A stretch of 64,000 bases of DNA from Micromonospora luteifusca (GCF_016907275.1 NZ_JAFBBP010000001.1:2904001-2968000); one strand, 5' to 3'; positions 32,525 to 45,104 are shown, counted from the stretch's first letter. A program made the numbers and translations. The notes: generated by a model from the sequence alone, not told the origin.

Positions 32525-32602
32525 GAGCTCGCCTCCTCGGCGCCGGGAGTTCCACGCTATCGCCGGCCCCGGTGTCCTGGGGGGCACGCGCCCACAGGCT
32601 GT

Positions 32603-32634
32603 GTCCACAGCCTGTGGATAGCACGTGTGTACGA
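32603..32634 (-). promoter_or_regulatory. 32-bp dispersed motif with head-to-head DnaA-box-like halves, copy 1
   Basis: On the minus strand it starts TCGTACACACGTGC and ends CTATCCACAGGCTGTGGAC. Thirty of 32 bases match the copy at 62.07 kb. The core is a 15-bp palindrome, TCCACAGGCTGTGGA. Confidence 0.6.
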
Positions 32635-32660
32635 AGCCTGGCCGACCCCGCCGCCGTGAG

Positions 32661-32666
32661 TACGCT
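32661..32666 (+). promoter_or_regulatory. Candidate -10 box for the GGDEF gene
   Basis: TACGCT would start transcription near 32672, giving a leader of about 43 nt before the GTG start codon. Confidence 0.4.
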
Positions 32667-32714
32667 TGATCGTGCGGCTCGGCGCCGGCCGGCCTGTCCC
32701 CTACCTGGAACGAC

Positions 32715-34130
32715 GTGCGAGTGGATCATCAGCGAGTCATCCGTGACGTGACCGTCCGCCTGCCGATGGCGTCGAGCGCGCCGGAGGCCTGCCGGTGGAC
32801 GGTCACCGCGCTGTCCCGCCACACCACGGCGACCATCTCCGTGCTGCTCGCGGTCCACGACCGCCTGCGCTGCGTCGCGGCGACCGGGGCCTGGCAGGTC
32901 TTCGCGACCGTGCCGGCAAAGACCGGCATCGTCGGGCGGGTGTACGCCACCGGCACCCCCGCCGTCGTCCCGGACGTCACGGTCGACCCCGACTACCTAC
33001 CGGTACGCCCGGACGTGACCGCCGAACTGTGCGTACCGGTGCTGGACCCGGCGGGCCGGGCGATCGGCGTACTCGACCTGCAGTGGAGTGAGCCGGTCGA
33101 CCTGGAGCCGTGGCGGGAGACCACGCAGCGGTTGGCCGACCGGCTCGGTGCGCGGATCGCCGCGCTCGGCGGCCCACCGGCGGAGAGCCGCAGCGAGAAA
33201 CTGCTCCGGCACACCGCCGCGCTCACCTCCGCGTCGACCGAGGGGGACGTGCTGGCTGTTGCGGCCCGCGCCGCCCAGGAGGTCTCCACCCTCTCCACCG
33301 CGGTGCTCCTGATCGCCGGCCAGCTCGGGCCGCCGCCGGTGGCGCCGAGCGACCTGGAAACCCGGATCCGCGCCGAACTGACCGAGGCGGGTCCGGCCGC
33401 CCTGGACCGGATGGTCGACCGGGCACACCGGTACGGCGCCGGGTACACGCTGGGCGAGGCGGGGCACCCCCCGACCGAGGCCTACCGGCCGCTGACCCGG
33501 GCGGGGGTGCACACGCTGGTCGCCGTTCCGGTCGGGCCACCGGACACCGGCGGGGTGCTGCTGGTCGCCGACGAACGCGCACTGCGCCCGGACCCGACCA
33601 CGGTCAGCCTGATGGAACTGCTCGCCGGGCAGGCGTGGACGAGCCTGGACCGGCTCCGCACGCTGGCCCGACTGCGGGAGCAGGCCAGCTCCGACCCGCT
33701 GACCGGGTTACGGCACACCGGCCCGTTCGGGCAGCGGATCGCGGCGGCCACCCCGGGGCGTACGGCCCTGCTGGCGATCGACGTGGACGGCTTCAAGACC
33801 GTCAACGACACGTACGGCCACCAGGCCGGCGACCGGGTGCTGGTCGGGTTGGCCCGGGCGCTGGAGGGCGCACTTCGGCACGGCGACGAGCTGTACCGGA
33901 TCGGCGGCGACGAGTTCGTCGCGGTGATCGAGGTGAGCCGTCCCGAGGAGGCGGTCCGGATTGCCGAACGGCTGACCGAGGCGGCCCGACGCATCGGTCG
34001 CACGATCAGCGTGGGCGTCGCACTGCCTCGCCCTGGCGAGTCCCCCGATCGCACCCTGCGGAGAGCCGACCAGGCCCTGTACGCGGTAAAACGCCAAGGC
34101 CGAGACGGCGTACACCTATCCGCGGCATAA
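32715..34130 (+). CDS. Diguanylate cyclase with GAF sensor domains
   Basis: This 471-aa soluble protein has two GAF-like sensor regions: about 20-150, with [19 protein letters not shown] and [12 protein letters not shown], and a weaker one at about 160-310. A GGDEF domain follows. The active site RIGGDEFV is intact, and an RHGD inhibitory-site (RxxD) stands five residues before it, so it should make c-di-GMP and be feedback inhibited. There is no EAL domain. The GTG start lacks a strong ribosome-binding site. The input signal is unknown. Confidence 0.9.
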   Translation: MRVDHQRVIRDVTVRLPMASSAPEACRWTVTALSRHTTATISVLLAVHDRLRCVAATGAWQVFATVPAKTGIVGRVYATGTPAVVPDVTVDPDYLPVRPDVTAELCVPVLDPAGRAIGVLDLQWSEPVDLEPWRETTQRLADRLGARIAALGGPPAESRSEKLLRHTAALTSASTEGDVLAVAARAAQEVSTLSTAVLLIAGQLGPPPVAPSDLETRIRAELTEAGPAALDRMVDRAHRYGAGYTLGEAGHPPTEAYRPLTRAGVHTLVAVPVGPPDTGGVLLVADERALRPDPTTVSLMELLAGQAWTSLDRLRTLARLREQASSDPLTGLRHTGPFGQRIAAATPGRTALLAIDVDGFKTVNDTYGHQAGDRVLVGLARALEGALRHGDELYRIGGDEFVAVIEVSRPEEAVRIAERLTEAARRIGRTISVGVALPRPGESPDRTLRRADQALYAVKRQGRDGVHLSAA

Positions 34131-34484
34131 CCCCCCGCCCTTCCCGCCCTCCCGACCCCTCCCTGTCGGCGACTTTGAGCGAATCGTTTGGCCTGTCTGG
34201 TCGGCGCCGGGCAGTGCGGGGAGGGGTATCCCCGACGCGGGACATCCCCATAGCGGCGACCGGTGTGGGATCACAGCAAGACGACCACCGCTTCATGGGC
34301 ATGATCGACTCCATGTCGCCGATGTGGCGGTATCTCCCCCGGCGGATACCGCCATGTCGCCGACATGGAGTCGATCACGGGTCCGCGCTCCCCAGGTCGA
34401 TCACGGAGTTGGGGTGCCCCGCGAACACCGGGTCGGGCGAGCCCCGGGCAGGGCGGGTCAGGCCGAGCCCCGGGGCAGGGCGGG
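34131..34484. other. Convergent intergenic region with palindromic element D
   Basis: The 354 bases between the GGDEF gene and asd start with a C-rich run and hold a long near-perfect palindrome (element D). A direct repeat of a Gly/Arg-like GC segment (GAGCCCCGGGCAGGGCGGGTCAG, present twice with small changes) lies just before the asd stop. No gene is supported. Confidence 0.5.
34303..34376. repeat. Double-palindrome intergenic element D
   Basis: Two 32-nt arms match in 29 positions around a 10-nt loop. The outer part is GATCGACTCCATGTCG and the inner part is GGCGGTATC/GATACCGCC. The outer part is shared with element E near 58.13 kb. Confidence 0.8.
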
Positions 34485-35546
34485 TCAGGGGTTTATTAGC
34501 TCCTTGGCGAGGAGTTCGGCGATCTGGGCCGTGTTGAGGGCAGCGCCCTTACGGAGGTTGTCGCCCGTGACGAAGAAGTCGAGGGCGCGGGGGTCGTCCA
34601 GGGCGCGGCGGATCCGGCCGACCCAGGACGGGTCGGTGCCGACCGCGTCGATCGGCATCGGGAACTCCCCGGCTGCGGGGTCGTCGACGAGGATCACCCC
34701 GGGTGCGTTGCGTAGTGCCTCGCGGGCGCCCTCGGCGTCCACCTCGGTGCCGAAGACGGCGTGCACGGCCACCGAGTGGGCGGTGACCACCGGCACCCGC
34801 ACGCAGGTGGCGGACACCTTGAGGTCGGGCAGGCCAAGGATCTTCCGCGACTCGTTGCGGATCTTCATCTCCTCGGATGACCAGCCGTCGTCGGCCGGGG
34901 AGCCGGCCCAGGGCACCACGTTGAGCGCCAGCGGGGCCGGGAACGGTCCGAGGTCGTCGCCGACCGCCTGGCGGACGTCGCCGGTGCGCGAGCCGAGCGC
35001 GCGATCTCCGGCGACCTTGGTGAGCTGGTCGTGCAGGATGTCGACGCCGGACTGGCCGGCTCCGGAGACCGCCTGGTAGGAGGCGAGGACCAGCTCCCGC
35101 AGGCCGTACTCGCGGTGCAGCGGCGCAACGGCGACGATCATCGCGAGGGTGGTGCAGTTGGCGTTCGCGATGATGCCGCGGGACCGGTTGCGGACCTCTT
35201 CGGGGTTGATCTCCGGAACGACCAGCGGAACGTCCCGGTCCATCCGGAACGCGCCGGAGTTGTCGACCGCGATCGCGCCTCGGGAGACGGCGATCGGCGC
35301 CCACTCGGCGGAGACGTCGTCGGGCACGTCGAACATCGCCACGTCGACCCCGTCGAACGCCTCGGGGGTCAGTGCCTGGACGACGAGTTCTTCGCCCCGG
35401 CAGCGCACCCGGCGCCCGACCGAGCGTTCGGAGGCGAGCAGCCGAATCTCACCCCAGACGTTGCGGCGCCCGGTGAGCAGCTCACACATGACGGTGCCGA
35501 CGGCACCGGTTGCTCCGACCACGGCGAGGGTGGGCAGCGCCGTCAT
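34485..35546 (-). CDS. asd: Aspartate-semialdehyde dehydrogenase
   Basis: This 353-aa NADPH-dependent enzyme converts aspartyl phosphate to aspartate semialdehyde for lysine/DAP, threonine, methionine and isoleucine synthesis. It shows the N-terminal nucleotide-binding motif VVGATGAVG, catalytic Cys131 in ANANCTT, the SYQAVSGAG segment, and the substrate-binding VPVVTAHSVAVHA. Length is typical. It follows lysC with a 5-base gap on the same strand, forming the classic actinobacterial ask-asd operon and catalysing the next step. Confidence 0.97.
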   Translation of the reverse strand: MTALPTLAVVGATGAVGTVMCELLTGRRNVWGEIRLLASERSVGRRVRCRGEELVVQALTPEAFDGVDVAMFDVPDDVSAEWAPIAVSRGAIAVDNSGAFRMDRDVPLVVPEINPEEVRNRSRGIIANANCTTLAMIVAVAPLHREYGLRELVLASYQAVSGAGQSGVDILHDQLTKVAGDRALGSRTGDVRQAVGDDLGPFPAPLALNVVPWAGSPADDGWSSEEMKIRNESRKILGLPDLKVSATCVRVPVVTAHSVAVHAVFGTEVDAEGAREALRNAPGVILVDDPAAGEFPMPIDAVGTDPSWVGRIRRALDDPRALDFFVTGDNLRKGAALNTAQIAELLAKELINP

Positions 35547-35551
35547 CGGCG

Positions 35552-36817
<1,266 letters not shown>

Positions 36818-37065
36818 GACGGTGCACTCCCTCCCAGCGACCCTGAGCGTGCCGACGCCGCCGGAACCGGGGCCGGCGGCGCGTGTCAGACCCCTTGAGG
36901 GTATCCGGCAGGTAACGACGCCGGGTCAGGTGATCCCACCATCCGGCCCGCGCGGGGCCGGCCGGGCCGCTCCGACCAGGTCCGACGGTACGCAGGGACG
37001 GGCCAAGCCCGACACGCCGGGACGCACCCGGTACGCGCCGGTCCCCACCGACCGCCCGCACCCAC

Positions 37066-37071
37066 CAGAAT
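37066..37071 (+). promoter_or_regulatory. -10 box of a leaderless promoter for the lipoprotein gene
   Basis: CAGAAT is followed by 6 nt and then GTG. The sequence is one mismatch from TAGAAT. Confidence 0.45.
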
Positions 37072-37077
37072 GGGCCG

Positions 37078-37866
37078 GTGCCCGTCCTCATCCGCTCGGC
37101 CGGCCGCGTGCTCGGGCCGCTCGTGTTCGCCCTGCCGGCTCTCCTGGTCGCCTGCACCGGCGAGCAGCCTCCAGCCCCGCCGCCCGCCGATCCAGGACCG
37201 GTCGCGGTGGACGCCGCGCGGGACGAGCTGGCCGCCCTGGCCGCGGCTGCGCAGGACCGCCATCTGGTGGCGCAGTACGTGTACAGCCAGGCGGGTCGAC
37301 CGGACCGCACGATCGCGTTCACCAGCGCGAACGACGGCAGCTGGCGGGTCGACGTGCCGGGGGGCGCGTGGGGTGGCGCCGCCGACATCTCGATGGCCGC
37401 CACGACCGACGGGCTGTTCCAGTGCGCCCTGCCGTCGGCCGGCCGACCGGAGTCGGCGAGCTGCGTACGCCTCGGTGAACGCGACGACGCCATCCCGCGC
37501 CGGTCGGACCCCTGGGTCCAGCATCCGCTCACCGACTGGCTGGACGTGCTCACCGACCGGCGCGCGCCGTTGGCGGTGGCCCCGGCCAGCCCGCCCAAGG
37601 GCCTGTCCGGCGCCTGTTACTCGGTGGACTCCACCTCGGCGTCGTTGAACGCTCCGTTGGAGGTGGGTATCTACTGCTACGACCGGGACGGCACGCCGAC
37701 CGGTGTCCGGACCGGGGCCGGGACGCTGAGGTTGGCCGCACCACCCGGCCCGGCGCCGGCCACCGTGCAGCTCGCCGGCCCGGTGGTGGTCGACCGGGAT
37801 CCGCTCGATACCGCAGCGCCACCGACCCCTGACCCGTCGGACAGCCCGAGCGCGGGAACGTCCTGA
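37078..37866 (+). CDS. Putative lipoprotein of unknown function
   Basis: This 262-aa exported protein has a lipoprotein signal peptide ending in the lipobox LLVAC (Cys near residue 26) and a Pro-rich linker. A beta-rich body follows with paired cysteines (LFQCALPSAG/SASCVRLG and ACYSVDSTSA/IYCYDRDG). It ends in a Pro/Asp/Ser tail. No family is recognised. The start GTG lies 6 nt after CAGAAT, indicating a leaderless mRNA. It is divergent from lysC-asd. Confidence 0.68.
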   Translation: MPVLIRSAGRVLGPLVFALPALLVACTGEQPPAPPPADPGPVAVDAARDELAALAAAAQDRHLVAQYVYSQAGRPDRTIAFTSANDGSWRVDVPGGAWGGAADISMAATTDGLFQCALPSAGRPESASCVRLGERDDAIPRRSDPWVQHPLTDWLDVLTDRRAPLAVAPASPPKGLSGACYSVDSTSASLNAPLEVGIYCYDRDGTPTGVRTGAGTLRLAAPPGPAPATVQLAGPVVVDRDPLDTAAPPTPDPSDSPSAGTS

Positions 37867-37951
37867 TCTTCGTCCCGTTACGGGTGCTCTTGCCCACATT
37901 CAGGTCACCCGAGCAAGGTGGGCGAATCACCCATACGGAACACTTCATCGC

Positions 37952-38482
37952 ATGGCCGATCTCACTCCTCTGCTCGCCTACCGCTGGAGCCCTCGGGCCT
38001 TCGACCCGAGCGCCGAGCTGACCCCGGCCGAGGCGGCCTCGCTGCTGGAAGCCGCACGCTGGGCACCCTCGACGGAGAACCGGCAACCCTGGCGGTTCGC
38101 CATCGGCCACCGGCACGACGAGACCTGGAAGCGGATCCTGATCAATCTCCCGGGCAGTGACCAGGGTTGGGCCCGACACGCCGCCACCCTGGTGGTCGGC
38201 GCACACACCGGCGGCGACGCCGAGCGGGCCGCGTACGACCTCGGTCAGGCGATTGCCCACCTGACGTTGCAGGCCACCGCACTCGGCCTGCACGTGCGCC
38301 AACTCACCCACTTCGACCAGACCGGCCTCGCCACCGAACTCGACCTGCCCGGCGGCATCCGCCCGCTGGTGGTCGCCGCCGTCGGCCGGCTCGGGGACCC
38401 GTTCACGCTCCCGGCCGATCTGCGCGCCCGGGAGACCGGCCTGCGTCACCGCCGCCCGGTCGCCGATCTGCTGCTCGCCTGA
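37952..38482 (+). CDS. Nitroreductase-family protein (FMN-dependent)
   Basis: This is a 176-aa short nitroreductase-fold protein. It has the opening FMN-binding segment RWSPRAFDP, the middle ARWAPSTENRQPWRF (the S-x-x-N-x-Q-P-W phosphate/FMN motif) and a late AVGRLGDPF strand. Such proteins reduce nitroaromatics, quinones or act as flavin reductases. No ribosome-binding site is visible before the ATG. The convergent ArsR gene ends 14 bases away. Confidence 0.85.
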   Translation: MADLTPLLAYRWSPRAFDPSAELTPAEAASLLEAARWAPSTENRQPWRFAIGHRHDETWKRILINLPGSDQGWARHAATLVVGAHTGGDAERAAYDLGQAIAHLTLQATALGLHVRQLTHFDQTGLATELDLPGGIRPLVVAAVGRLGDPFTLPADLRARETGLRHRRPVADLLLA

Positions 38483-38495
38483 TCACACCGTCGAG

Positions 38496-39488
38496 TCACC
38501 CGCCCCGGCTGGCTCGAAGCAGCACCTTCGCTGCGTCGGTGTTGCGGTAGAGGACGTGCCGACCCTGTCGGGACCGGGAAACCAGGCCGGCGGCGTGCAG
38601 CGCGGTCAGGTGCTGCGAGACGTTTCCGGCGGACATCCTGGCGAGTCGGGCCAGGTCGGTGGTGGTCACCGCTGTCTCGAGCAGGTGCAGCAGGGCGGCT
38701 CGGCCCGGGCCGATCACCCGTGCCAGCGGGTCGCCGGGCGGCGTCGCGGCCGTCTCCCAGAGCGTTCCCACCGCCCGGACCGGGTACACCCCGGCCGGCA
38801 GCGAGTCCTCCAACAGGTTCCACAGCACCCGACGGTCGGTGAATACGCCCGGATTCAGCGCCAGCCCACGACCGCGGAGGTCGAAGTCCCGCTCGAACGG
38901 GTCGTCGCTGACCACCCGGTCACCGTGCCAGCGCAGGCTCGGGTGGAGCTGCTCGAAGAACTGACCTGCTCCGCCCTCGGCGAGCTGAGCGGCGCGGTAC
39001 GCCACATCGGCGTCGAGAAGCGCGCGCATCTGCGGCCAGTCCGGGGCGATCGCCTCGTCGTACCAGACCCGCACCGCGTCGACGACCTGCGGCAGCAGCC
39101 CGCGGGGATCGGTGAGCAGCGCCCGCCCGAACGCGCCCAACGGTCGGCGCGGGGTGGTCGCCAGCAGATCCCGGACCACCACGTCCGGAGGCGTCGCCGC
39201 GATCTGGTCGAGTTGCTCGGCCATCTCCACGTTCGGCCGGGCCGCCGGGGTGAGGAAGTCAGGCAGCCAGCAATGCGGCCGGGTCAGCTCCACCAGCGGT
39301 CGGACCCGGGCGGCCACCTCGGGACGACGCAGGGTCACCCGGGCACGGTCGATCCAGGGCAGGTGCACCGCGTAGTAAACCGGGCTGGCCAGCGCCCACA
39401 TGCTCATGACCGTCTCGTTGGCCGGCGACACGGCGAGCCGCACCCCGGCGACGTCGGCCAGACTGAACCGCAACTCGGACACACGCAT
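38496..39488 (-). CDS. ArsR-family transcriptional regulator with DUF5937 N-terminus
   Basis: This 330-aa protein differs from ordinary 100-aa ArsR regulators. An N-terminal domain of about 240 residues (SELRFSLADVAGVRLAVSP and so on) precedes a C-terminal winged HTH with LARMSAGNVSQHLTALHAAGLV and the wing RSRQGRHVLYRNT. No metal-binding cysteines are present, so it likely senses an organic ligand. It is divergent from an MFS efflux gene 71 bases away, the classic layout of a local repressor-pump pair. The start may be ATG 39488 or GTG 39482. Confidence 0.88.
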   Translation of the reverse strand: MRVSELRFSLADVAGVRLAVSPANETVMSMWALASPVYYAVHLPWIDRARVTLRRPEVAARVRPLVELTRPHCWLPDFLTPAARPNVEMAEQLDQIAATPPDVVVRDLLATTPRRPLGAFGRALLTDPRGLLPQVVDAVRVWYDEAIAPDWPQMRALLDADVAYRAAQLAEGGAGQFFEQLHPSLRWHGDRVVSDDPFERDFDLRGRGLALNPGVFTDRRVLWNLLEDSLPAGVYPVRAVGTLWETAATPPGDPLARVIGPGRAALLHLLETAVTTTDLARLARMSAGNVSQHLTALHAAGLVSRSRQGRHVLYRNTDAAKVLLRASRGG

Positions 39489-39559
39489 CCCCGGCGCAGG
39501 ATTCGGCCCAGGCTAAAAGAATCGACCGGGACGATGGGGGCACGGTTCACTCACCGGCC

Positions 39560-40831
39560 ATGGAAGCCAGAGAGACCATTCGTACCGTTGTCCGAAACAT
39601 CGTACCGCCGGCAGGGTTGACCCGCGCCCTGGCCGTGCAGGCCATGGTCTACGCCGTCGGCAGCGGCCTGTTCCACGCCGGCAGCGCCGTCTTCTTCACC
39701 CGGGCACTCGGGCTCAGCGCCGCCCAGGTGGGGCTGGGGCTGTCCATCGCGGCGGGGGTGTCGTTGCTGGGCACGGTGCCGCTGGGCGGGCTCACCGACC
39801 GGTACGGACCGCAGCGGGTCTGGTTGGTCGGGCTGGTGCTGAACGCCGCGCTCTTCGCGACCTACCCGTTCGTGGGCGGCTTCGCCGGATTCCTCGCCGT
39901 GGTGGTGGCTCTGGCCGCCGTGGAAGCCGCGAGCGGCGTGGCCATTCAGGTCTATTCGATCAACGCGCTCGCCCCGGCCGAACGGGTCACGGCGATGGCC
40001 TACCAGCGCTCGTTGCTGAACGTCGGCTTCGGGCTCGGTGCGGTGCTCAGCGGCCTCGTGCTGGCGGTGGACACGATCGGGGCGTACCGGGCAATGGTCT
40101 GGTTCATCTCGACGGTGTTCCTGGTGACGGCCTTCTTCGTGCGGCGACTGCCCCGGCTGCCGCAGACGACCCGACCCGTGGAGCCGATGAGCCGGCTCGC
40201 CGTGCTCCGGGACCGCCCGTTCATGGCGGTGGCACTGCTTTCCGGGCTGCTCACCGCGCACCAGACGCTCTACCTGACGGTGCTGCCGCTCTGGATCCTC
40301 ACCCACACCGACGCCCCGAAGACGGTGATCGCAGGGCTGGTGCTGCTCAACACGGTCCTGATCGTGCTGCTACAGGTACGCGCGAGCCGGGGCGCCGACA
40401 CCGCTGCGGACGCGGCACGGGCTTCTCGCCGGGGCGGTTTGCTGATCGCCCTGTTCTGCCTGGTCCTGCCGATCTCCGGGGTCACCCGGGGCATGCTCAC
40501 CGTGGTGGTGCTGGTGGCCGCCGCGACGGTACTGATCCTGGCCGAGCTGATCGAGTCGGCGGGCGCGTGGGGGCTCACCGCCGCCCTGCCGCCAGCCTCC
40601 CAACGTGGCGCGTACGTGGGGGCGTTCCGGCTCGGGACACAGGTGCAGTACCTGATCGCCCCGGCCGGACTGACCGCGCTCGGGGTGACCACCGGCGGGT
40701 GGGGATGGTTACCGGCCGCAGCGATCTTCGCGCTGGTCGGGCTGGCGATCGTGCCCGTGGTGGCCTGGGCCGGACGGACGCCGCGGCTGGTTGCCGATGA
40801 CCCGGAGCCGGCCATGGCCCCGGTCCCATAG
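39560..40831 (+). CDS. MFS transporter, divergent from the ArsR regulator
   Basis: This 423-aa protein has about 12 predicted membrane helices. The loop between helices 2 and 3 reads LGGLTDRYGPQRV, matching MFS motif A. The central loop is basic and Pro-rich (RRLPRLPQTTRPVEP). It probably exports a drug or metabolite, and expression is probably controlled by the adjacent ArsR protein. No clear ribosome-binding site precedes the ATG. Confidence 0.88.
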   Translation: MEARETIRTVVRNIVPPAGLTRALAVQAMVYAVGSGLFHAGSAVFFTRALGLSAAQVGLGLSIAAGVSLLGTVPLGGLTDRYGPQRVWLVGLVLNAALFATYPFVGGFAGFLAVVVALAAVEAASGVAIQVYSINALAPAERVTAMAYQRSLLNVGFGLGAVLSGLVLAVDTIGAYRAMVWFISTVFLVTAFFVRRLPRLPQTTRPVEPMSRLAVLRDRPFMAVALLSGLLTAHQTLYLTVLPLWILTHTDAPKTVIAGLVLLNTVLIVLLQVRASRGADTAADAARASRRGGLLIALFCLVLPISGVTRGMLTVVVLVAAATVLILAELIESAGAWGLTAALPPASQRGAYVGAFRLGTQVQYLIAPAGLTALGVTTGGWGWLPAAAIFALVGLAIVPVVAWAGRTPRLVADDPEPAMAPVP

Positions 40832-40866
40832 TCCGGACCTGCCTTCCCACCTCCCCCTCCATCACG

Positions 40867-40872
40867 TAGGGT
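40867..40872 (+). promoter_or_regulatory. -10 box of the leuL-leuA promoter
   Basis: TAGGGT lies 9 nt before the leader-peptide ATG, so the transcript would start 2-3 nt upstream of the leader ORF. Confidence 0.55.
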
Positions 40873-40881
40873 GACTTGGTC

Positions 40882-40926
40882 ATGTGGCGGGCGCTTCTTC
40901 TCCTTAGCCGCCGCGACGAGGCCTGA
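40882..40926 (+). CDS. leuL: leuA leader peptide (attenuator), 14 aa
   Basis: This tiny ORF reads MWRALLLLSRRDEA and includes four consecutive leucine codons (CTT CTT CTC CTT). It lies 143 bases before leuA. Its last codons form the left arm of an 11-bp hairpin. Ribosome stalling at the leucine codons when leucyl-tRNA is scarce would leave that arm free, so it fits a leucine-responsive transcription attenuator of the kind known for actinobacterial leuA. Confidence 0.8.
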   Translation: MWRALLLLSRRDEA

Positions 40927-40947
40927 CCGGCCGGCACCTCGTCGCGG
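40911..40947 (+). promoter_or_regulatory. Attenuator hairpin of leuA
   Basis: An 11-bp perfect stem, CCGCGACGAGG against CCTCGTCGCGG, spans the end and stop codon of the leader ORF with a 15-nt loop. No strong T run follows immediately. A TTTT at 40978-40981 may belong to a downstream terminator conformation. Confidence 0.6.
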
Positions 40948-40976
40948 AGTTGCATCGCGCCGTCCAGCACATCTGA

Positions 40977-42821
<1,845 letters not shown>

Positions 42822-42827
42822 CCTACG

Positions 42828-42865
42828 CGCGACCCCCCCGGGGCAGCTACTTCGGGGGTGTCGCG
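42828..42865. terminator. Likely bidirectional terminator between leuA and the DHA2 pump
   Basis: CGCGAC plus a C run pairs with a G run plus GTCGCG around a 12-nt loop. It begins 7 nt after the leuA stop and overlaps the end of the convergent gene. Confidence 0.55.
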
Positions 42866-44340
42866 GCGGGCAGCGAATGGCAGGGCTGGGACGGCGGGGC
42901 GTCCCGGGGCGGTCGGTGGACCAGCAGGAGGGCCAGCACCGCGCCCACCACGAGCAGGCCGGCGCACAGTTCCATCGCACCTCGGAACGCGTCGGTCAGC
43001 TCAGCCTTCTGCTCGTAGCCGCCCCCGGAGAGGCCGACCAGCAGCGGCAACGCCGCCACCGCGAGCAGGCTACCGGCGCGGGACGCGGCGTTGTTGAAAC
43101 CGCTGGCCACCCCGGAGAACCGGTCCTGCACGGCAGCCAGCACCGACGCGGTCAGCGGTGCCACCACCAGGGTCAGCCCGATGCCGAAGAGCAGCACCCC
43201 GGGCAGCACGTCCGTCCAGTACGACGCACCCGGCCCGATGCCGCGCAGCAGCAGCAGACCGACCGCGGCGATCACCGGCCCGACGGTCAGCGGCAGTCGC
43301 GGCCCGATCCGTGCCGACAGGGCACCTGTCCGAGCAGACCCGATCAGCAGCAGCAGGGTCATCGGCAGCAACGCGATGCCGGTGCGGAAGGCCGACCATT
43401 CGACCACGTTCTGCAGATACACGGCGAAGAAGAAGGTGAAGCCGCCGAGCGCCGCGTACACGACCACGGTGAAGAGGTTCAGCACCGAGAAGAGTCGGCT
43501 GCTGAACAGCCCGGTGGGTAGCATCGCCCCGTCGCCGCGGCGCCGTTCGAGCAGCACGAAGGCCGCCGCGGAGAGCAGGCCGACGAGCGCGGCGATCAGC
43601 ACCGGCGCCGAGTCGTAGCCGCGGGTCGGCGCGTCGATCAGGGCGTACGTGACGCCGGCGAGCGCGAGCGCTCCGAGCAGTGCTCCTCCGACGTCGAACC
43701 GCCGTCGCGTCCGTCCCGGCCCAGCGGTCCGCGAGGCGCTCTCGTCTCTGCTTTCGGGCACCCAGCGCATCGCGGCCAGCACCACCAGCACGGCGATCGG
43801 CAGGTTGAGAAAGAAGATCCAGCGCCAGGACAGCGCGTCGATCAGCCAGCCCCCGATGAACGGGCCCAGCGCGGTGGACACCCCGGACAGCCCGGCCCAG
43901 GCGCCGATGGCCCGGCCCCGGTCATCCGGGTGGAAACTGGCCTGCAGAACCGACAGCGATCCGGGCGTGAGCAGCGCACCGCCGGCACCCTGGATGAACC
44001 GGGCCGCGATCAGCCAACCGGTCCCCTGGGCCAACCCGCACAGCACGGAGGCGGCGGTGAACCAGACCACGCCGATGAGGAAGATGCGTCGCCGACCGAA
44101 GCGGTCCCCGAGTGCGCCGCCGAGCAGCACGAACGCAGCCAACATCAGCAGGTAGCCATTGATGGTCCACTGGAGATCGGATACGTTCGCGCCGAGGTCC
44201 TGCCCGAGCTTCGGCAACGCCACGTTGACGACAGTTGTGTCGAGGAAGACCATGCCGGAGGCGAGAACGGCGGCGAGCAACGTCCCCCGACCGGCGGCGG
44301 TCCCCATTCGGAGGGCGGGCGCCGGTACGGGTGCGGTCAT
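42847..44340 (-). CDS. MFS drug exporter, EmrB/QacA (DHA2, 14-helix) family
   Basis: This 497-aa protein has about 14 hydrophobic helices. Hallmarks are the DHA2 motif LDTTVVNVALPKL in helix 1, SDLQWTINGYLL, the loop motif GGALGDRFGRRRIF, and motif C-like GLSGVSTALGPFIGGWLID. It is a proton-driven multidrug or antibiotic pump. The ATG lies 6 nt after CAGATT, a plausible -10 for a leaderless mRNA. It is divergent from the exported nuclease gene. No regulator is adjacent. Confidence 0.92.
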   Translation of the reverse strand: MTAPVPAPALRMGTAAGRGTLLAAVLASGMVFLDTTVVNVALPKLGQDLGANVSDLQWTINGYLLMLAAFVLLGGALGDRFGRRRIFLIGVVWFTAASVLCGLAQGTGWLIAARFIQGAGGALLTPGSLSVLQASFHPDDRGRAIGAWAGLSGVSTALGPFIGGWLIDALSWRWIFFLNLPIAVLVVLAAMRWVPESRDESASRTAGPGRTRRRFDVGGALLGALALAGVTYALIDAPTRGYDSAPVLIAALVGLLSAAAFVLLERRRGDGAMLPTGLFSSRLFSVLNLFTVVVYAALGGFTFFFAVYLQNVVEWSAFRTGIALLPMTLLLLIGSARTGALSARIGPRLPLTVGPVIAAVGLLLLRGIGPGASYWTDVLPGVLLFGIGLTLVVAPLTASVLAAVQDRFSGVASGFNNAASRAGSLLAVAALPLLVGLSGGGYEQKAELTDAFRGAMELCAGLLVVGAVLALLLVHRPPRDAPPSQPCHSLPAATPPK

Positions 44341-44346
44341 CCCACC

Positions 44347-44352
44347 AATCTG
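44347..44352 (-). promoter_or_regulatory. -10 box of a leaderless promoter for the DHA2 pump
   Basis: CAGATT on the minus strand is followed by 6 nt and the ATG. Confidence 0.4.
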
Positions 44353-44447
44353 CCTTGCACCATGTGGGAGACGCCACGAAACGCCGAAACCATCCCCGGG
44401 TACTGTGCGCAATCGCCGGGAGACCGCAAGCTGGAGAGGTGTCGTCT

Positions 44448-45104
44448 GTGCGTACCAGATCAGGACCGCGAGCGGCGGTGGCCGCGCTCGCCGCGGCGCT
44501 GGCGCTCAGCGTGGCCGGTTGCGTCCCGCAGGACGAGCCGGACACGCCGCCGCCGAGCGACGGCGGCAGCGCCATGGAGCAACTCGGTCAGCTCACCGTT
44601 GCCACCGCTGGCTCGATGAAGGGCTACAGCCGAGACCACTTCCCGCACTGGCGGGACACGGGCAAGAACTGCGACGTGCGGGACAGCATCCTCCAGCGTG
44701 ACGGCAAGGAGGTGAAGCTCTCCGGCTGCAACGTGGTCGATGGTCGCTGGGAGAGCGTGTACGACGGCCGCAGCGCCGCCGATCCCTCCGAGGTGGACAT
44801 CGACCACATGGTGCCGTTGGCCAATGCGTGGCGCTCGGGTGCCGACGAGTGGGACGACGCGAAGCGCGGTGACTTCGCCAACGACACCACCCGTCCGCAA
44901 CTCCTCGCGGTTTCCGCGTCCTCAAACCGGTCAAAGGGTGACCAGGACCCTTCGCAGTGGAAGCCGGCTAACCGGTCGTACTGGTGCAAGTACGCTGAAA
45001 GTTGGGTAACGGTCAAGCACTACTGGCGGCTGACGGTGACCAGCGCCGAGAAGACCGCCCTGACCGAGATGTTGGAGGGCTGTTCAGTGGGGAGCGATTC
45101 GTGA
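44448..45104 (+). CDS. Exported HNH nuclease-like lipoprotein (DUF1524/GmrSD C-terminal type)
   Basis: This 218-aa protein has a lipoprotein signal peptide (ARG-rich start, helix AAVAALAAALALSVAGC) with a Cys lipobox. The body carries the DUF1524 HNH core: VDIDHMVPLANAWRSGA (D-H metal site), DFANDTTRPQLLAVSASSNRSKGD (N and S/N residues) and DPSQWKP. This resembles secreted HNH proteins common in actinobacteria. It probably degrades extracellular DNA. GTG 44448 is selected because GGAGAGG lies 8 nt upstream; GTG 44439 would be too close to it. The stop overlaps the next start (GTGA). Confidence 0.87.
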   Translation: MRTRSGPRAAVAALAAALALSVAGCVPQDEPDTPPPSDGGSAMEQLGQLTVATAGSMKGYSRDHFPHWRDTGKNCDVRDSILQRDGKEVKLSGCNVVDGRWESVYDGRSAADPSEVDIDHMVPLANAWRSGADEWDDAKRGDFANDTTRPQLLAVSASSNRSKGDQDPSQWKPANRSYWCKYAESWVTVKHYWRLTVTSAEKTALTEMLEGCSVGSDS